Assembly: GCA_029448655.1 (NCBI GenBank)
Contig: JACCLO010000044.1
Location: 1-64,000, forward strand
DNA from: Wolfiporia cocos
Taxonomy: Eukaryota; Basidiomycota; Agaricomycetes; Polyporales; Phaeolaceae
DNA: 64,000 nucleotides
Reading direction: 5' to 3'
A program made the translations under genes and the position numbers. The notes under the pieces were generated by a model, which saw only the letters and a program-made list of their open reading frames with translations, was not told the origin of the DNA and searched no databases. Of this stretch, positions 1 through 10,350 are shown in pieces; position 1 is the first letter of the stretch, and the number at the start of each line of letters is the position of its first letter.

Positions 1-669
1 CGCTGGATAGTTGTGAGTGAGTGAGAGGTGATGAGAACGCCATCTATATTCCGACGGCCGATAGTGACTACGGTGAGTAATGTGCGTAGTTGAGCTTTTG
101 ATGGTGCGGTCACTGACCGAGACCGTCTACACTCAAGATCTCGTCGATGCTCTGTACGGCCTCAAGTCGTTCGCAGATGCGAGGTATTCTGACGCCATCA
201 GTCCCCATGTGCTCTGTGTAAATGGACTGCCGAATCCACGGATACCTGGACCCCTTGGGGGGAAGCGCGCCGCAGCAACGATCGACTTGGCTTGAGCGGC
301 GGTTGATACCTATCAGATTGACGTATATGTACCACGACCGACTAGCCCAGCGTGTTCTACATACCATTGGAACCAGCACTCCCCGGGCGCCGGCATCAAG
401 CCCATACTTGATTTGCCACCGACACTACCGTCTGCACACGCCCCTGTTGCAGGTATTCTGACAATAGTGCTGGGCGCCGAGCTTCCGAGCCCCGATATTG
501 TTTGGATGGATTCGGCAGCGCCTGGCTGAAGAGATGTCATGCCATGCTCACAATCAATGAGCAGCCATGAGAGATGGGGCGAGGCGAGCGCAGCAGTGCG
601 CGCTTTCAAAGCACCTGGCAGCGTGATCCATGCGCCGAACGCTGGCTTCGATGCGCGAAAGGGCTTCAA
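1..669 (-). pseudogene. HpcH/HpaI-family aldolase, frameshifted, runs off the window
   Basis: The minus strand encodes blocks typical of HpcH/HpaI aldolases (2-oxo acid class II aldolases that cleave or form C-C bonds in aromatic catabolism): KPAFGAW, LLIDCEHG, ADGSV, then in another frame YGLDAGARGVLVPM, then after a probable intron FGSPFTQSTWGLMASEYL, and LEAVQSIDEIL. The jump between ADGSV and YGLDAG (near 405) looks like one lost G in a G-run. Between SEYLASAN and LEAVQ about ten residues are missing together with a frame change; in this family that stretch carries the metal-binding glutamate (VQIE-like). No ATG lies in frame upstream; the first usable ATG near 690 is in a different frame. 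Seen: the motifs and frame changes. Inferred: a decayed gene or one damaged by assembly indels. The 3' end lies outside the window. Confidence 0.75.
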
Positions 670-1215
670 GAAGACGGTGCATTATACTCCGCTGTGGAAT
701 TGTTGCGATGACAATACATTACATTCATTGACTTGGTGCTTGTGGACAGATCCTCGCCGAACACAGACTCCGACCGTTGCATCTTGGCCTGCTCCGCACG
801 TGGGCAAGCAAGATTAGATGCGAGAAATCCCTGGTAGAAATAATAACCAGAAAGCACCCCCGTCACTGTGCGCAGACACCAGCGGCATCCGAGCCACCGC
901 TGCCTCGTTGCAGCACGCTCACCGACGCCACACACAACTGTGGTGTTCCTGTTGAATCGGAATAGTTTGTTGCCCAGAATGGCTAGGGTGAATAGTACAG
1001 CAATGGACCATGCGTATACGCGAAGTTACTAACCACCTGCCAATGCAGCGGAAAGGCCAGCGAAGAGGCCGTCTCTCCGAGCTTCCTGTGGAGGTTGGCG
1101 TGTGAATGTCATCATTATCGAGATTGGAATGGATGGATATAGATTTCCCTACAGTTGTACATCTTGCTACAGCATCATCGGGAGCCACAAGTGAAGTGTC
1201 GGCGGCGTTGGGCAT
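666..1215 (-). CDS. Possible small two-exon protein, unrecognised
   Basis: A minus-strand ATG at 1215 opens a 70-residue serine/threonine-rich stretch. A plausible GT-AG intron lies near 985-1040 (donor GTTAGT, acceptor CCCTAG), followed by an open frame of about 110 residues with a hydrophobic run around TVTGVLSGYYFYQGFLAS and a stop just before the aldolase start. The intron phase does not fit perfectly, so the model may be wrong or contain an indel. No family is recognised. It would end where the aldolase begins, on the same strand. Confidence 0.22.
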
Positions 1216-2162
1216 AGTGATAAATTATGGAACGCGATGCGTTTGCGGACTTGATGCGGACAGATAAACGTGTGCACCACTTAGTAACTCAAATAGAATT
1301 AATAATTCCCCTGCCTGACACACGGCGTGCGCGCGCTAACATCACCCCGCGTCACATAAGCTCGACGTCACGACTTCGTGACTGAGCGCGTCAAAGTCTC
1401 GCGTGGAGCTCGCTGTGGCTGGCATCGTAGACATTGGGCTTCTTCTTGTATGTGGATAACTCACTGGAAATATCGGCGAACAAGCGCAAACTGTCTTCAG
1501 ACATATCAAATACTTTCAGTTCCATCGAGGGTACGTTATATGCGCTCAATTGCACGGATCTTATTTACAGCAACATCCTCCATTCGTGTAGACGCTTTGA
1601 TCAGCGTCAAGCAGAAACTCGGGGATAGTAGTCGTAGCAGTCGGGTCTCTATATGCGCCGAACTATACCAGCTGGCATATCTCTCCGAGTCTTTCTCCCA
1701 GCAGCGCCTGCGGTCGAACAAGGATTGGATCCATCAAGTGGATATCCTAGATCGTGAAGGTGGGCACACTATTTCTGGGTTTCTTCCAACTACCACATAT
1801 GATCCGCAGGGGTCAATCTGTGGAATCCATCTGCCTTGTCTCGCGATATGGATGATGAGGATACTTGAAATGTGAATGCTGCATGTGAGTCTAGTTCATC
1901 ATGCCGAGAGTGTCTCACCGTACCATCCCCAATCACCGGTTCGGCTATCCGTACAGTGAAGTTGGCCGGATTCCGCCTCGTTGAAGCCGGATTAGAGAAC
2001 AAGCCAGCCATTGACAGTGAGACAATCATCCATCACGATGTCACCTAGTTTGAGATCGCTTCTCCACAGCTCTCATCCATGTGCTGCAGCTCGCAAGCAA
2101 AGCCGGCGTTAGCATGTCAGGTACAACCATCAGTTCGCGTGCGGACTCCCAAGACGGGCCGC
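1216..2162. other. No supported gene
   Basis: Several frames stay open but none shows a recognisable domain. The best short candidate is a 44-residue minus-strand ORF (1391-1525, start MELKVFDMSEDSLRLF) that could be an exon of something larger. The interval also sits where the reductase half of the neighbouring NRPS-like gene would be expected, but I see no thiolation or reductase motif. Confidence 0.3.
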
Positions 2163-3939
2163 TTACTCAGAAAATGTGAATTCTAGCGATCGGACGCCAT
2201 GATCTTGCAGGCTCCGTGCTTGCATGTGCAGCGAAGGTATGACTACTATCCGCCCCATGAGTGCACGCCAATGTGATTTCTCCTGAAGGATTGGTACCGT
2301 CTTCTCACCTGAATCGAAGTTAGCAGCCGCCCTCGGGCGATGACAGGGGCGACGCACCTGATCCGAGTACGATGACATCGTCAGCACGCCCGACACTTCA
2401 TATGCGACATCAGACTTTATTTGCCAATCATATTGACTGCGACGTACATTCGCCAGAGACCAGGCTTGGCCGGATGTGGTTCCCAAAGGTCGGATGTGGC
2501 AAAGCCACGCTCCCCATTTGGCATATTCTCGATGCAAGGCTGGTGTGTCTCGCACGTCTGCACGCACATGCACGCCATACCTCAGTATACTTCGGGCGGC
2601 TACATCGTTACATTTTGGCACGCACCAACATCTGCAGCTCGAATGTCCCGTCTCCCTGAGGAACCCAGCGACATACACTCTCTGGGAAGCTGCATCCATT
2701 CCCAGTCGGCGCGCTTCTTGCCAATAGGGCTCGGCTCTTCGACGCCGTCATCGAACACGCATGTCACCAGGCCGAATTCGGTTGCACCGTAGCACGCCAA
2801 CAGGCGCACGCCTTTATCCACGAGCTTCTCACCATTCGCCCTGGAGAGCGGGCCGCCGGCGAATATCTAAGACGTGAGTGATAAGCGAGTTGCTCCCTCG
2901 ACCAGCGCAATGTGATGCAGGTACTGACAAGAGCCTGAAGAGACGCAAGGTACTTCGCGTCATCCTCGTTCTGCGACCACGCCTGGCGAAAACAGTACTT
3001 TAGCAATCACAGGCACACTACACAACCAGAGCCTACCTCGACGAAAGCAGGGACGCTCTCGATAGCCGTGCAGCCTGTCTTGCGCGCCGTCTCAATTGTG
3101 TTCTGCGGGGTCGGCACGACCGGGGGCGCTGACACGATCGCGCGCGGGGGGAACAGCGACGTCGGCTGGCCGGACAAGAGCGGCGCGTACAGCTGCGAGC
3201 AGAGTCCCATTACGTGGAACGGCGGTAGCGCCATGCACCCCCACCGTATCGCCTTCCTGCGCGACTCCACGAAGATGGGCATCCTGCACCAGTGTAGGAT
3301 CGTCGTGTGCGTGTGCGGGATCGGCTTCGGGAAGCCGGTGGAGCCTGAGGAGTGCAGGTAGAGCACAACATCCGATGGCGACGCCGCGCACGCGGGCGGC
3401 GGGTAAGGGCCCGAGACGGCACGCGGCGGGTCGAAGGAGGGCGCGAGCGTCGGGAAGACGTCCGTGAGCGCGGGCAGGTCGTCGACGTGCATGGCGAATC
3501 CGCTCGGCAGGCTCTCCCGGACCGCGTCAGTGAATGGGGCGAAGGTGGGCTGTGAGACGATGCGATGGCAGCTCGTGTGCTCCATCAGGCTTGCTATTGC
3601 GGGCACGGAGTTGCGGGAGGACATAGGGAAGGGGACGAGCCCCGCACGGATCAGACCCGCGACGAGCGCATGGTAGAGCAGAGTATCGCAGTTCGCGATG
3701 ATAGCGACAACGGCGCCCTCTTCGCCCTTCCGTCCGGGGAAGGAGTGGGCAACGCGGTGAATTGCCTGAGCGAACTCGAGGAACGATATACTTCCGAGCG
3801 TATCAGAAGACAAGTCTGGAAACAGGAAGAGAAAGAACGGAGAGGTGGAATTGTATTCGGCATGGAAGTCGACGAGCCCAGGGATGAGAGATAGCGAACC
3901 GTTGAGGGGCGGGAGTACAGGCGATGCAGATGCAGACAT
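2163..3939 (-). pseudogene. NRPS-like adenylate-forming enzyme, adenylation domain only
   Basis: From a good ATG at 3939 the minus strand encodes an acyl/aminoacyl-adenylating (ANL superfamily) domain. Core motifs in order: A3-like LHSSGSTGFPKPI, A4/A5 region with YGATEFGL, GFATSDLW, and the A8 motif GRADDVIVLGSGEKTVP. At least five GT-AG introns are needed (around 2985-3035, 2870-2930, 2555-2620, 2390-2440, 2300-2355). Two one-base losses appear near 2690 (before WVPQGDGTFELQ). After the A8 motif the homology stops; no thiolation or reductase domain follows, although basidiomycete relatives are usually adenylation-thiolation-reductase proteins of over 1000 residues. It is therefore a 3'-truncated gene, or the rest has decayed into 1.2-2.2 kb. 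Substrate cannot be told from the sequence. Confidence 0.8.
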
Positions 3940-6381
3940 ATCTGCCAGAAGCTGAACAGAGTGGATTATAATGATTCTGATGGAGTATGTGGGTGCTGAG
4001 AATGAGGCCTATTTAAACGAAGTTCTCGAGCCATCCCCGTGACGCGGGAAGGTCCATCGGTGAATATTTGAATGGCTTGCCGGTGCGCTGCGGGTCAGTT
4101 GTCCTCATGAATCCGAGCAGGTAGGTAATCGTCTACTGGTGTCAGTATCGAGTGTGGCGTACTAGATCCTGAGGCCTGAAGAGTGGCCGGCCGAGCTCGG
4201 CATCTGTTAGCCGACCAAATGTGAGACCGCGGTGATCTCGGAGCGTTCCTTTCGTTATCGTCGCAGAAAGCCGCGAAGGTTCTCTCCAGCGATCGGAGGC
4301 TAGTCGATTGGAGTCCCGCACAGCCTCGCACCTCCAGCCTTCCTGAGACGCAGGGGCACGACATAATCAGCAGCCCAGTACATCTTCGACGGGCGCGGAA
4401 CATTCTTGCTGATATTCTAGAGCTGTCAGCATCATCACCTTGGGGCCCGCGGCCACGACAGCCGACGCAGAATTCCGCCAACGATTGCGATCGTCAGATT
4501 TTGGGGAGTTGGTATCATGCAGCAAAATAAACTAACGCGTAAAGCATGGGCAACTGATCTTCCCGCATAGCCTGTCTATCGCTATGTGACTCGTCAAAGT
4601 CCGCCAGCGGCTTCGACGCCCGGAAGGACTCACTGCTGGAAGTGAGAGATTGAAGATTGATCTAGACGTTTCTCCTACGAGTGTGGCCAAGTGGCAAAAA
4701 GAGCGGAGCTGCATGGACGTCGGAAATGATAGAAGAGCCTTTCATTTCGGACCAACTGCGCATTTGAGCTGGCACATTCCAACCACCGTGCCCGCCAGGC
4801 CATTCCAGGCTGAGCATGTCCGGCATTGCTCATACCGACACTGCCGGGCGGTGAAAGGCTCAGACTAACCCGATGGTAAACAAAAGTGGTTCCGGCTGTA
4901 TGATAACGATATGGCAACAACACATCGCTTGCAATCCTTCCAGGAGGCTCTCGGCTCCACGTGAATTACTTCATCTGCACTACATTGACCAAATCTCACT
5001 GTTCCTGTACAACACAATTTCCTAAGAATCCTAACATGCGAGGGCGCATATTTCGTATCATGTCAAGTCGATAGTTGCTAAATACAGATAAAATGGGTCA
5101 GAGCTGGTAGCAATGGGCGCCCAATGCCTCTGACAATTATTTGGGGCGTTCACCTTGAATTTATAGTGCAAGGATAGCTCTTCAGAGCCTCGCCTTCCCG
5201 ATTCCGAAACACACAATTAGATTGCATATTCTCGCCATGTCAGTAGTAAGTTAATACACCGCAAGTAGTCAGACGATCGTCCGCGAGAAAGGCTAATCGA
5301 TTCAGAAGTCCTGCTCTAAACTGTTCCCTCACCTGCTTAATGTCATGCCCAGTGTGACTGTCCGTTCGTAGGCTTGCTGGTTCACTCGCCTCCCAACGTT
5401 TGCGACACGGTACCGTTGCACAATAGCTACCTCCTTGATTTGTCAGAGCACTCTTGCTGCGGAAGACTTTGCGGGTTCTGGAGACATAAATATCTACTTT
5501 CGCAACGTACGCTACACATGCGCCGATGGCGTTGTTTGTCACGAAACATGTTCTGCTCTTCTTGCGTACTTTGCTACTCACCAGTGCACTCCCAGGAGTT
5601 GTAGCTATGTGTACCTGTAGCACAGATGGCATAATATGTCCCATTGTTCTTACCTTCGCCTCACAAACACGCTCGTGTATCGCTTCGTTCTTCGATGAAA
5701 CTGCAGTTTTCGCTGATGTGTGAACTGAGCACTTAGGTGATGACTGACTTCAGGGCCTGTAGTCCGGCATTCAGTACGTTTAGTGCAAAGTAGCGGGCCA
5801 TGTCGGAACCGGCGCTACTTCATTATCAAGCAATATAAGAACAGAGATGAGTAGATAGATACTCAGCGTGGGTGGCGCCCACGCTTCAATGTGGCTTGCT
5901 AATCCGTGTTCATGCTATTTGCACGGCATGCTACACGATCGAAGTGTTGTAATAGAGGTTTTTTTACTAACGATAATTATGACTCGCCCTTTTCCGAGGT
6001 TGTGCAAGAATTATGAGAACGAGGTATGGCATCATTGATACCCTACAGTGTTTTCGTACATCCGATGCGGGTTAACAGTACTTGGATACAGTTACTGGTA
6101 TGCGTCACAAAGATCAAGGACTACGCTCTACCCACTCCATTTTAAAAACTTAGTAGTGGAGCTCAAAAAATCCGTGCCACAGTCAATTTTATTGTTAGCA
6201 AAACACCTCTAATTCGAGAGTGATTGTGGAGGCGACGGGGGGACTGCATCTAGCACTTAAATCATATGGGTCAGTGTTGGACCACGATGGAGCGATCGCC
6301 GCCACCGCCCGTCCGATCCGCTCAGATCTTGTGACGCACTAGTACTAGTGACAGGTGCCACCACAGCGCGGTCACGCCGAA
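3940..6381. other. Long interval without a supported gene
   Basis: Only short overlapping ORFs occur (longest 128-134 codons, minus, 4095-4481 and 5240-5644). None shows a domain, good initiation context or intron pattern. The first 100 bases would be the promoter side of the adenylation gene. AT-rich unstructured sequence dominates 5700-6250. Confidence 0.4.
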
Positions 6382-6880
6382 TCACCTGTTCGTGCGACTC
6401 AGGACCAGGAAGAAGATAAGACGGTGTCCGAGGAAGGTCCGACTGTGATGGAGGTCGATTCGTAGGGCGTCGTCTGGTGGATGTGTCGCATCGCGAGCAC
6501 GGCCGTGTTGCATTGTGTTTTCGAGCTGTTGTTCATGGCTTTCGTTTGACTCGGCGTAGACACCGTCGAACGCGGGGCCTGGAGCCGCACTGGCCGCACC
6601 GCTGGGCAGCTGAGGCTGGAGGGAGCTGTATCGGCACCGTGAGAGGACGCGAGAGTCTGGCGTCGGCGACACCGACCTGGAACGGGCTTGGCGCAGCGAG
6701 TGCGCAGACGGGTTGAAATGTCCGCACTTCGGGCAGACATATTCTGCACGTGGCGGGTGACGGTCAAGGGCAAGGTCAGGTGGGAGGTGCTGACGTCGAC
6801 CCCACAGCCAATTGGTCGCTGACCGTCGTAAAGGGCACAGAATTGTACATACCAAGTGTATCGCCGGCTCATGACCACGA
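6382..6880 (-). pseudogene. Lunapark-like zinc-ribbon remnant
   Basis: The minus strand reads SRRYTL, a GT-AG intron (donor GTATGT, acceptor GTGCAG), then YVCPKCGHFNPSAHS followed by a Ser/Pro-rich tail. This resembles the C-terminal treble-clef of Lunapark proteins, which stabilise three-way junctions of the endoplasmic reticulum. In the family a first CxxC knuckle (CxKCFxHNG) stands between these blocks; only a degenerate trace is visible inside the presumed intron, and the upstream transmembrane and coiled-coil parts are absent. The upstream side is occupied by the orphan gene starting at 7127 on the other strand. I read it as a truncated or decayed copy; the family call rests on one motif. 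Confidence 0.5.
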
Positions 6881-7126
6881 AGATAATGATAAGTTGGGCG
6901 CTGCAAGTCACGAATGCCGGATAGACCGTTATCGAGCAATGGGAAGTGTTTGAGTGGAGAGCGAATAAGCGCCGATCACTGGGTCCAGCGCGGGCATTAT
7001 ATTGCACATGGCCGGCGAATGAGCACCCAGCGATGTGGCACGTGCTGCGTATCACGCTGCATCCGTGCTGTGGGAATGCCACGCTGTCACCTTACACCCA
7101 ATCCACTCTGCAACGATCTGATAATA

Positions 7127-7746
7127 ATGGAGCCAACAGAGGTCCAAATTTACGGATTGAATCTTTTGAAGGAACACACAGACATGTTTCATAATCACAT
7201 ATCCACTGCTTTCCCGACACAGATTGGTGAACTATACAAATGGCATGCCAAGGGCAGGCATGCATTGGTACATTACATTCTTTTTATTTTTGCTACTCTA
7301 CTAATGAATGCAAAGTTGTATACTGAGGAGATAATCAGAGATTTTCGATTGGAGGACGACGAACTAGCAACCAACTTCCACAGAGACCCTAGGATTTTAT
7401 TAGGTCGTCAAAAACTTGATTTTGCCTTGAAGTTATTCAACCTTGGGCTGGATGCTGAGGCATTCCAGCTACCCAAGTTGGAGATTGAGCTGAAGGAAGG
7501 GCCCAAGACTGACACTACAGACCAGAATGCAGATTGCAGAGGAATAGTAAGTCTTGTGAATGATTAGCACAAAATGGCTTGAATTTAAATTTCTGCATCT
7601 AGAAGCGGCCTACTTCAGAATTGGAAGAAGCAGGCCAGGGTCCCAAGCGCCAAAAAGTGGAGGAGAGACTTCCTCAATTTTTGCCTCTAGGTGATGGCAA
7701 ACCATCCTCCAAGTTGGAAGATTGGGAAGATGAAGCCTCAAAGTAG
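7127..7746 (+). CDS. Orphan two-exon protein, 187 aa
   Basis: Exon 1 is 7127-7546 (ATG, 140 codons, phase 0), the intron 7547-7602 has a consensus GTAAGT donor and CTAG acceptor, and exon 2 is 7603-7746. The frame is clean throughout, unlike its neighbours. The first 140 residues are predicted largely helical with several histidines; the tail is acidic/basic and disordered, with a nuclear-localisation-like GPKRQKVEER. No known domain is recognised. The start MEPTEVQ was preferred to an upstream in-frame extension because that part looks random. Its intact state between decayed genes suggests either a young host gene or cargo of an undelimited insertion. Confidence 0.6.
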
Positions 7747-8103
7747 TATGTATGTCATTTTACATTCTCATTGAAGCAGCTTGCAGTTTACTGAGGCTTG
7801 AGTACAGAATGCTTTCATGATGGTTTAGGACTGTATAGGGTGTACATACTTGCAAATAGGAATCTGCATGAGGTTGTCCTTTGTCTCAACATACATATCT
7901 ATCACCGTGATCACACCCTGTGAACATCCTTGCACACATCAAATATGTAGTCATAGCATGATCATGCTTGCCCTCATGTGCAAATACTAGTGAGAAATGC
8001 TCCACTTCCACTTCAGCGACTGCTGATGAGTACTGGAAAGAAAGCTCAGTACTTTGGAAGGAAGATACATCACCATGCATACCAATGCTCATGCTGGTCC
8101 GAT

Positions 8104-9450
8104 TCAGTGAATACTGGTTGGAATGAATGTCAGCTGGGTAGCAAAGACAGTGCCACAATGTACCTTGAAATCATCACCGTTGAAGATAAGGATATCTCCG
8201 TGCTCTAGGGTCACGAGGAGTACCGGCCCCTCCCTTTTGACAGATTTCGTAATGGAGTCTGTGATTTGAGCAACTTGCATATCCAGAATGCTCACACTGT
8301 TACTCGGCGCTGGGACATCGGAATCGTCTATGTCCATAGGCCCGCATGAGTCGTTAGCTCCGTGCGGGAGTTCCTTCTTAGGAGATCCACGCTCTGCGAC
8401 GGTGATTGGCAGAAGCTGCTGTACACCTGGAGCTAATGATTTGGGGCGCATCGACAACTCTGCATCGGCGCCGAGGTACATCATGTATACAGGGGAATTT
8501 TTCGCAGCAAGCACGTTCTGGCACAACTTCTGTCTTGGGGAAAGCCATGAATAGTAAATTCAGAACTCACCTTCTTTGAGCCAGGGAGAACCCAAGCCAA
8601 GTAATTCATTTCTGTCCCCCTCCTTCAGCGGCCAAGCGGCTTTGAAGCAGTGCGTGTGCTTGCAATATACAGAGCGGGGCATGTGTCGTGGCCGCTGTCG
8701 TATCTTGATTGTTGAATGAGCAGGTGTAATAGGCCTCTGCGGACGCACAGAATGTTTTAGAATCAATACATACGCACCGCTGTCCGTGCTCACCTTTAAA
8801 GGAACCCTTGCTATCCTGGAGCAATGACAATTCAACTTTCGTCAGCATCTCTCTGAAGAGCCTGGTCGGCTGCTCCTGCAACTCTGCCCCGTTACAGGTA
8901 TAAATAAATAAATAAATAAGCTTGGCAGAGACGCCATCCTTTGTCATATACGCTAAACGCGAGCCATCAGCAACGTCCGTTACGGTGGTTTGACACGCTC
9001 GGACGGCCTGTCACACGACAATGTCACTGGAGAAATACCACGGGAATTATGCATGGTATGAACATCCGCAGGAGGTATACAGTTGCTTTCCTGCGCGAAT
9101 GTATGAGTGCTTGCTTCGGCCGCCTCTGGTAGGCACACTCACTGAGCATCCGCTACACAGTTAATACCATAAATTTCGCTGAGCATTCAGTTTTCCACAC
9201 TTTACGCATTGCCTTCCGCCATGATAGCTTGTGGCCGAGATGCCATACTCGAAGTCGGCATCCATTTGATGATTTGGTGAAGAATGGGGAGGAAGAAAGT
9301 GGAAAGGATTGAACATGATATTAGGGTCTGTCTGGTCTGCTCCGATGGAAGGAGGGGCCTGCCACCAGGGATCAGCACTCCGATCCACCGTTTCGCTACC
9401 GGGTACCCAATCGAAAGTGAATTGCCACGAAAATAGTTCTTGACCAGCAT
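8104..9450 (-). CDS. Unrecognised multi-exon protein with zinc-ribbon-like segment
   Basis: Four minus-strand blocks look coding: about 9390-9180 (ending CVKCGKLNAQRNLWY then CSGC, a possible four-cysteine zinc ribbon), about 8950-8790 (AYMTKDG... LFREMLTKVELSLLQD), about 8735-8572 (MPRSVYCKHTHCF... LGLGSPWLKE) and about 8540-8104 (VYMMYLGADAEL... LLVTLEHGDILIFNGDDF). Introns with GTGAGC/GTGAGT donors separate the last three. The HGD-containing segment recalls the end of AlkB-like 2-oxoglutarate oxygenases, but the HxD and RxxxxxR residues were not found, so no function is assigned. At least two joins do not keep frame, suggesting indels or a decaying gene. Confidence 0.4.
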
Positions 9451-10350
9451 CGTTTCTCCCCTGTCATTTGTTCAGCATGCCATCGAAAGGTACCCACGTA
9501 GATATCGATGAGATACCATGTTTATGGATTTGATTCCAAAGAAACCCAGGTGTGTACAGCCATATTGTTCGCGGAGACTGAATGGCGCCGATTCGAAGAC
9601 TCTGCACAGCACGATGCAATCCGGACTATCACTTTTGTGGCTGTCCAATAGAACCTTAGCTTCGGGTGGTGGGCTGATCGGCCGGTTTGAACGACGCGAA
9701 GATGTCGGGACTGCACTGTTGAGATAGCTCCGGTGCTTTGTTGGTCAGCGTGCTCGGATCATGTCTGGGTTGCAGTTTAAAACTCCCAGAGGTCGAAACA
9801 TGAGCAGTACATCATTGCAATAGAACCTAACCAGAATGATGCAGAATCGGAGGCACCAAGGAGGAGTCTGACTTGGATATCGTGGTGATTTTGATGGGGT
9901 TGATGATCAAAGGGATTCGATTCTCGTTGACATCCGTCATGATCATAGATGGCAGAGGACGATCTTGGTGATAGAGTACGTGCCCGTCGCCGTGATTGGC
10001 ATGCACATTTTCAGACTGATGTGTCTGTCGGAGATGGACAACGGCAGCTAGCCAGAGCTTGGCGGTCTATGGCTAGTACAATGCGCAATTGTACCGGATC
10101 AAAGCGCAATTGCTACGTAGGCGCCGGTGGGCGCATTCCTGGGAAGTCATAAAACACGGACGGCCCGACAAGTCCGGTTCGCTGCCGCTACGTTTGTGGC
10201 GGCCACGGTGATATGTGTCCGCTATTGCTATCTGGGCAGCTTAAGTGCAAGTATGGATCGAAAAATGACGCGGCGCCGTCTTTTCCACACTCGTGCGTGT
10301 GATCACACAAGTACAGAACCGCTTACTTGTCAAAGGATGTACCCGACATA
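9451..10350. other. No supported gene
   Basis: Only short ORFs without domains. The right part is the region downstream of the MSH4 stop codon. Confidence 0.35.

Noticed and set aside
4095..4481. 128-codon minus ORF
   Set aside because: No domain, poor start context, no homologous motif recognised.
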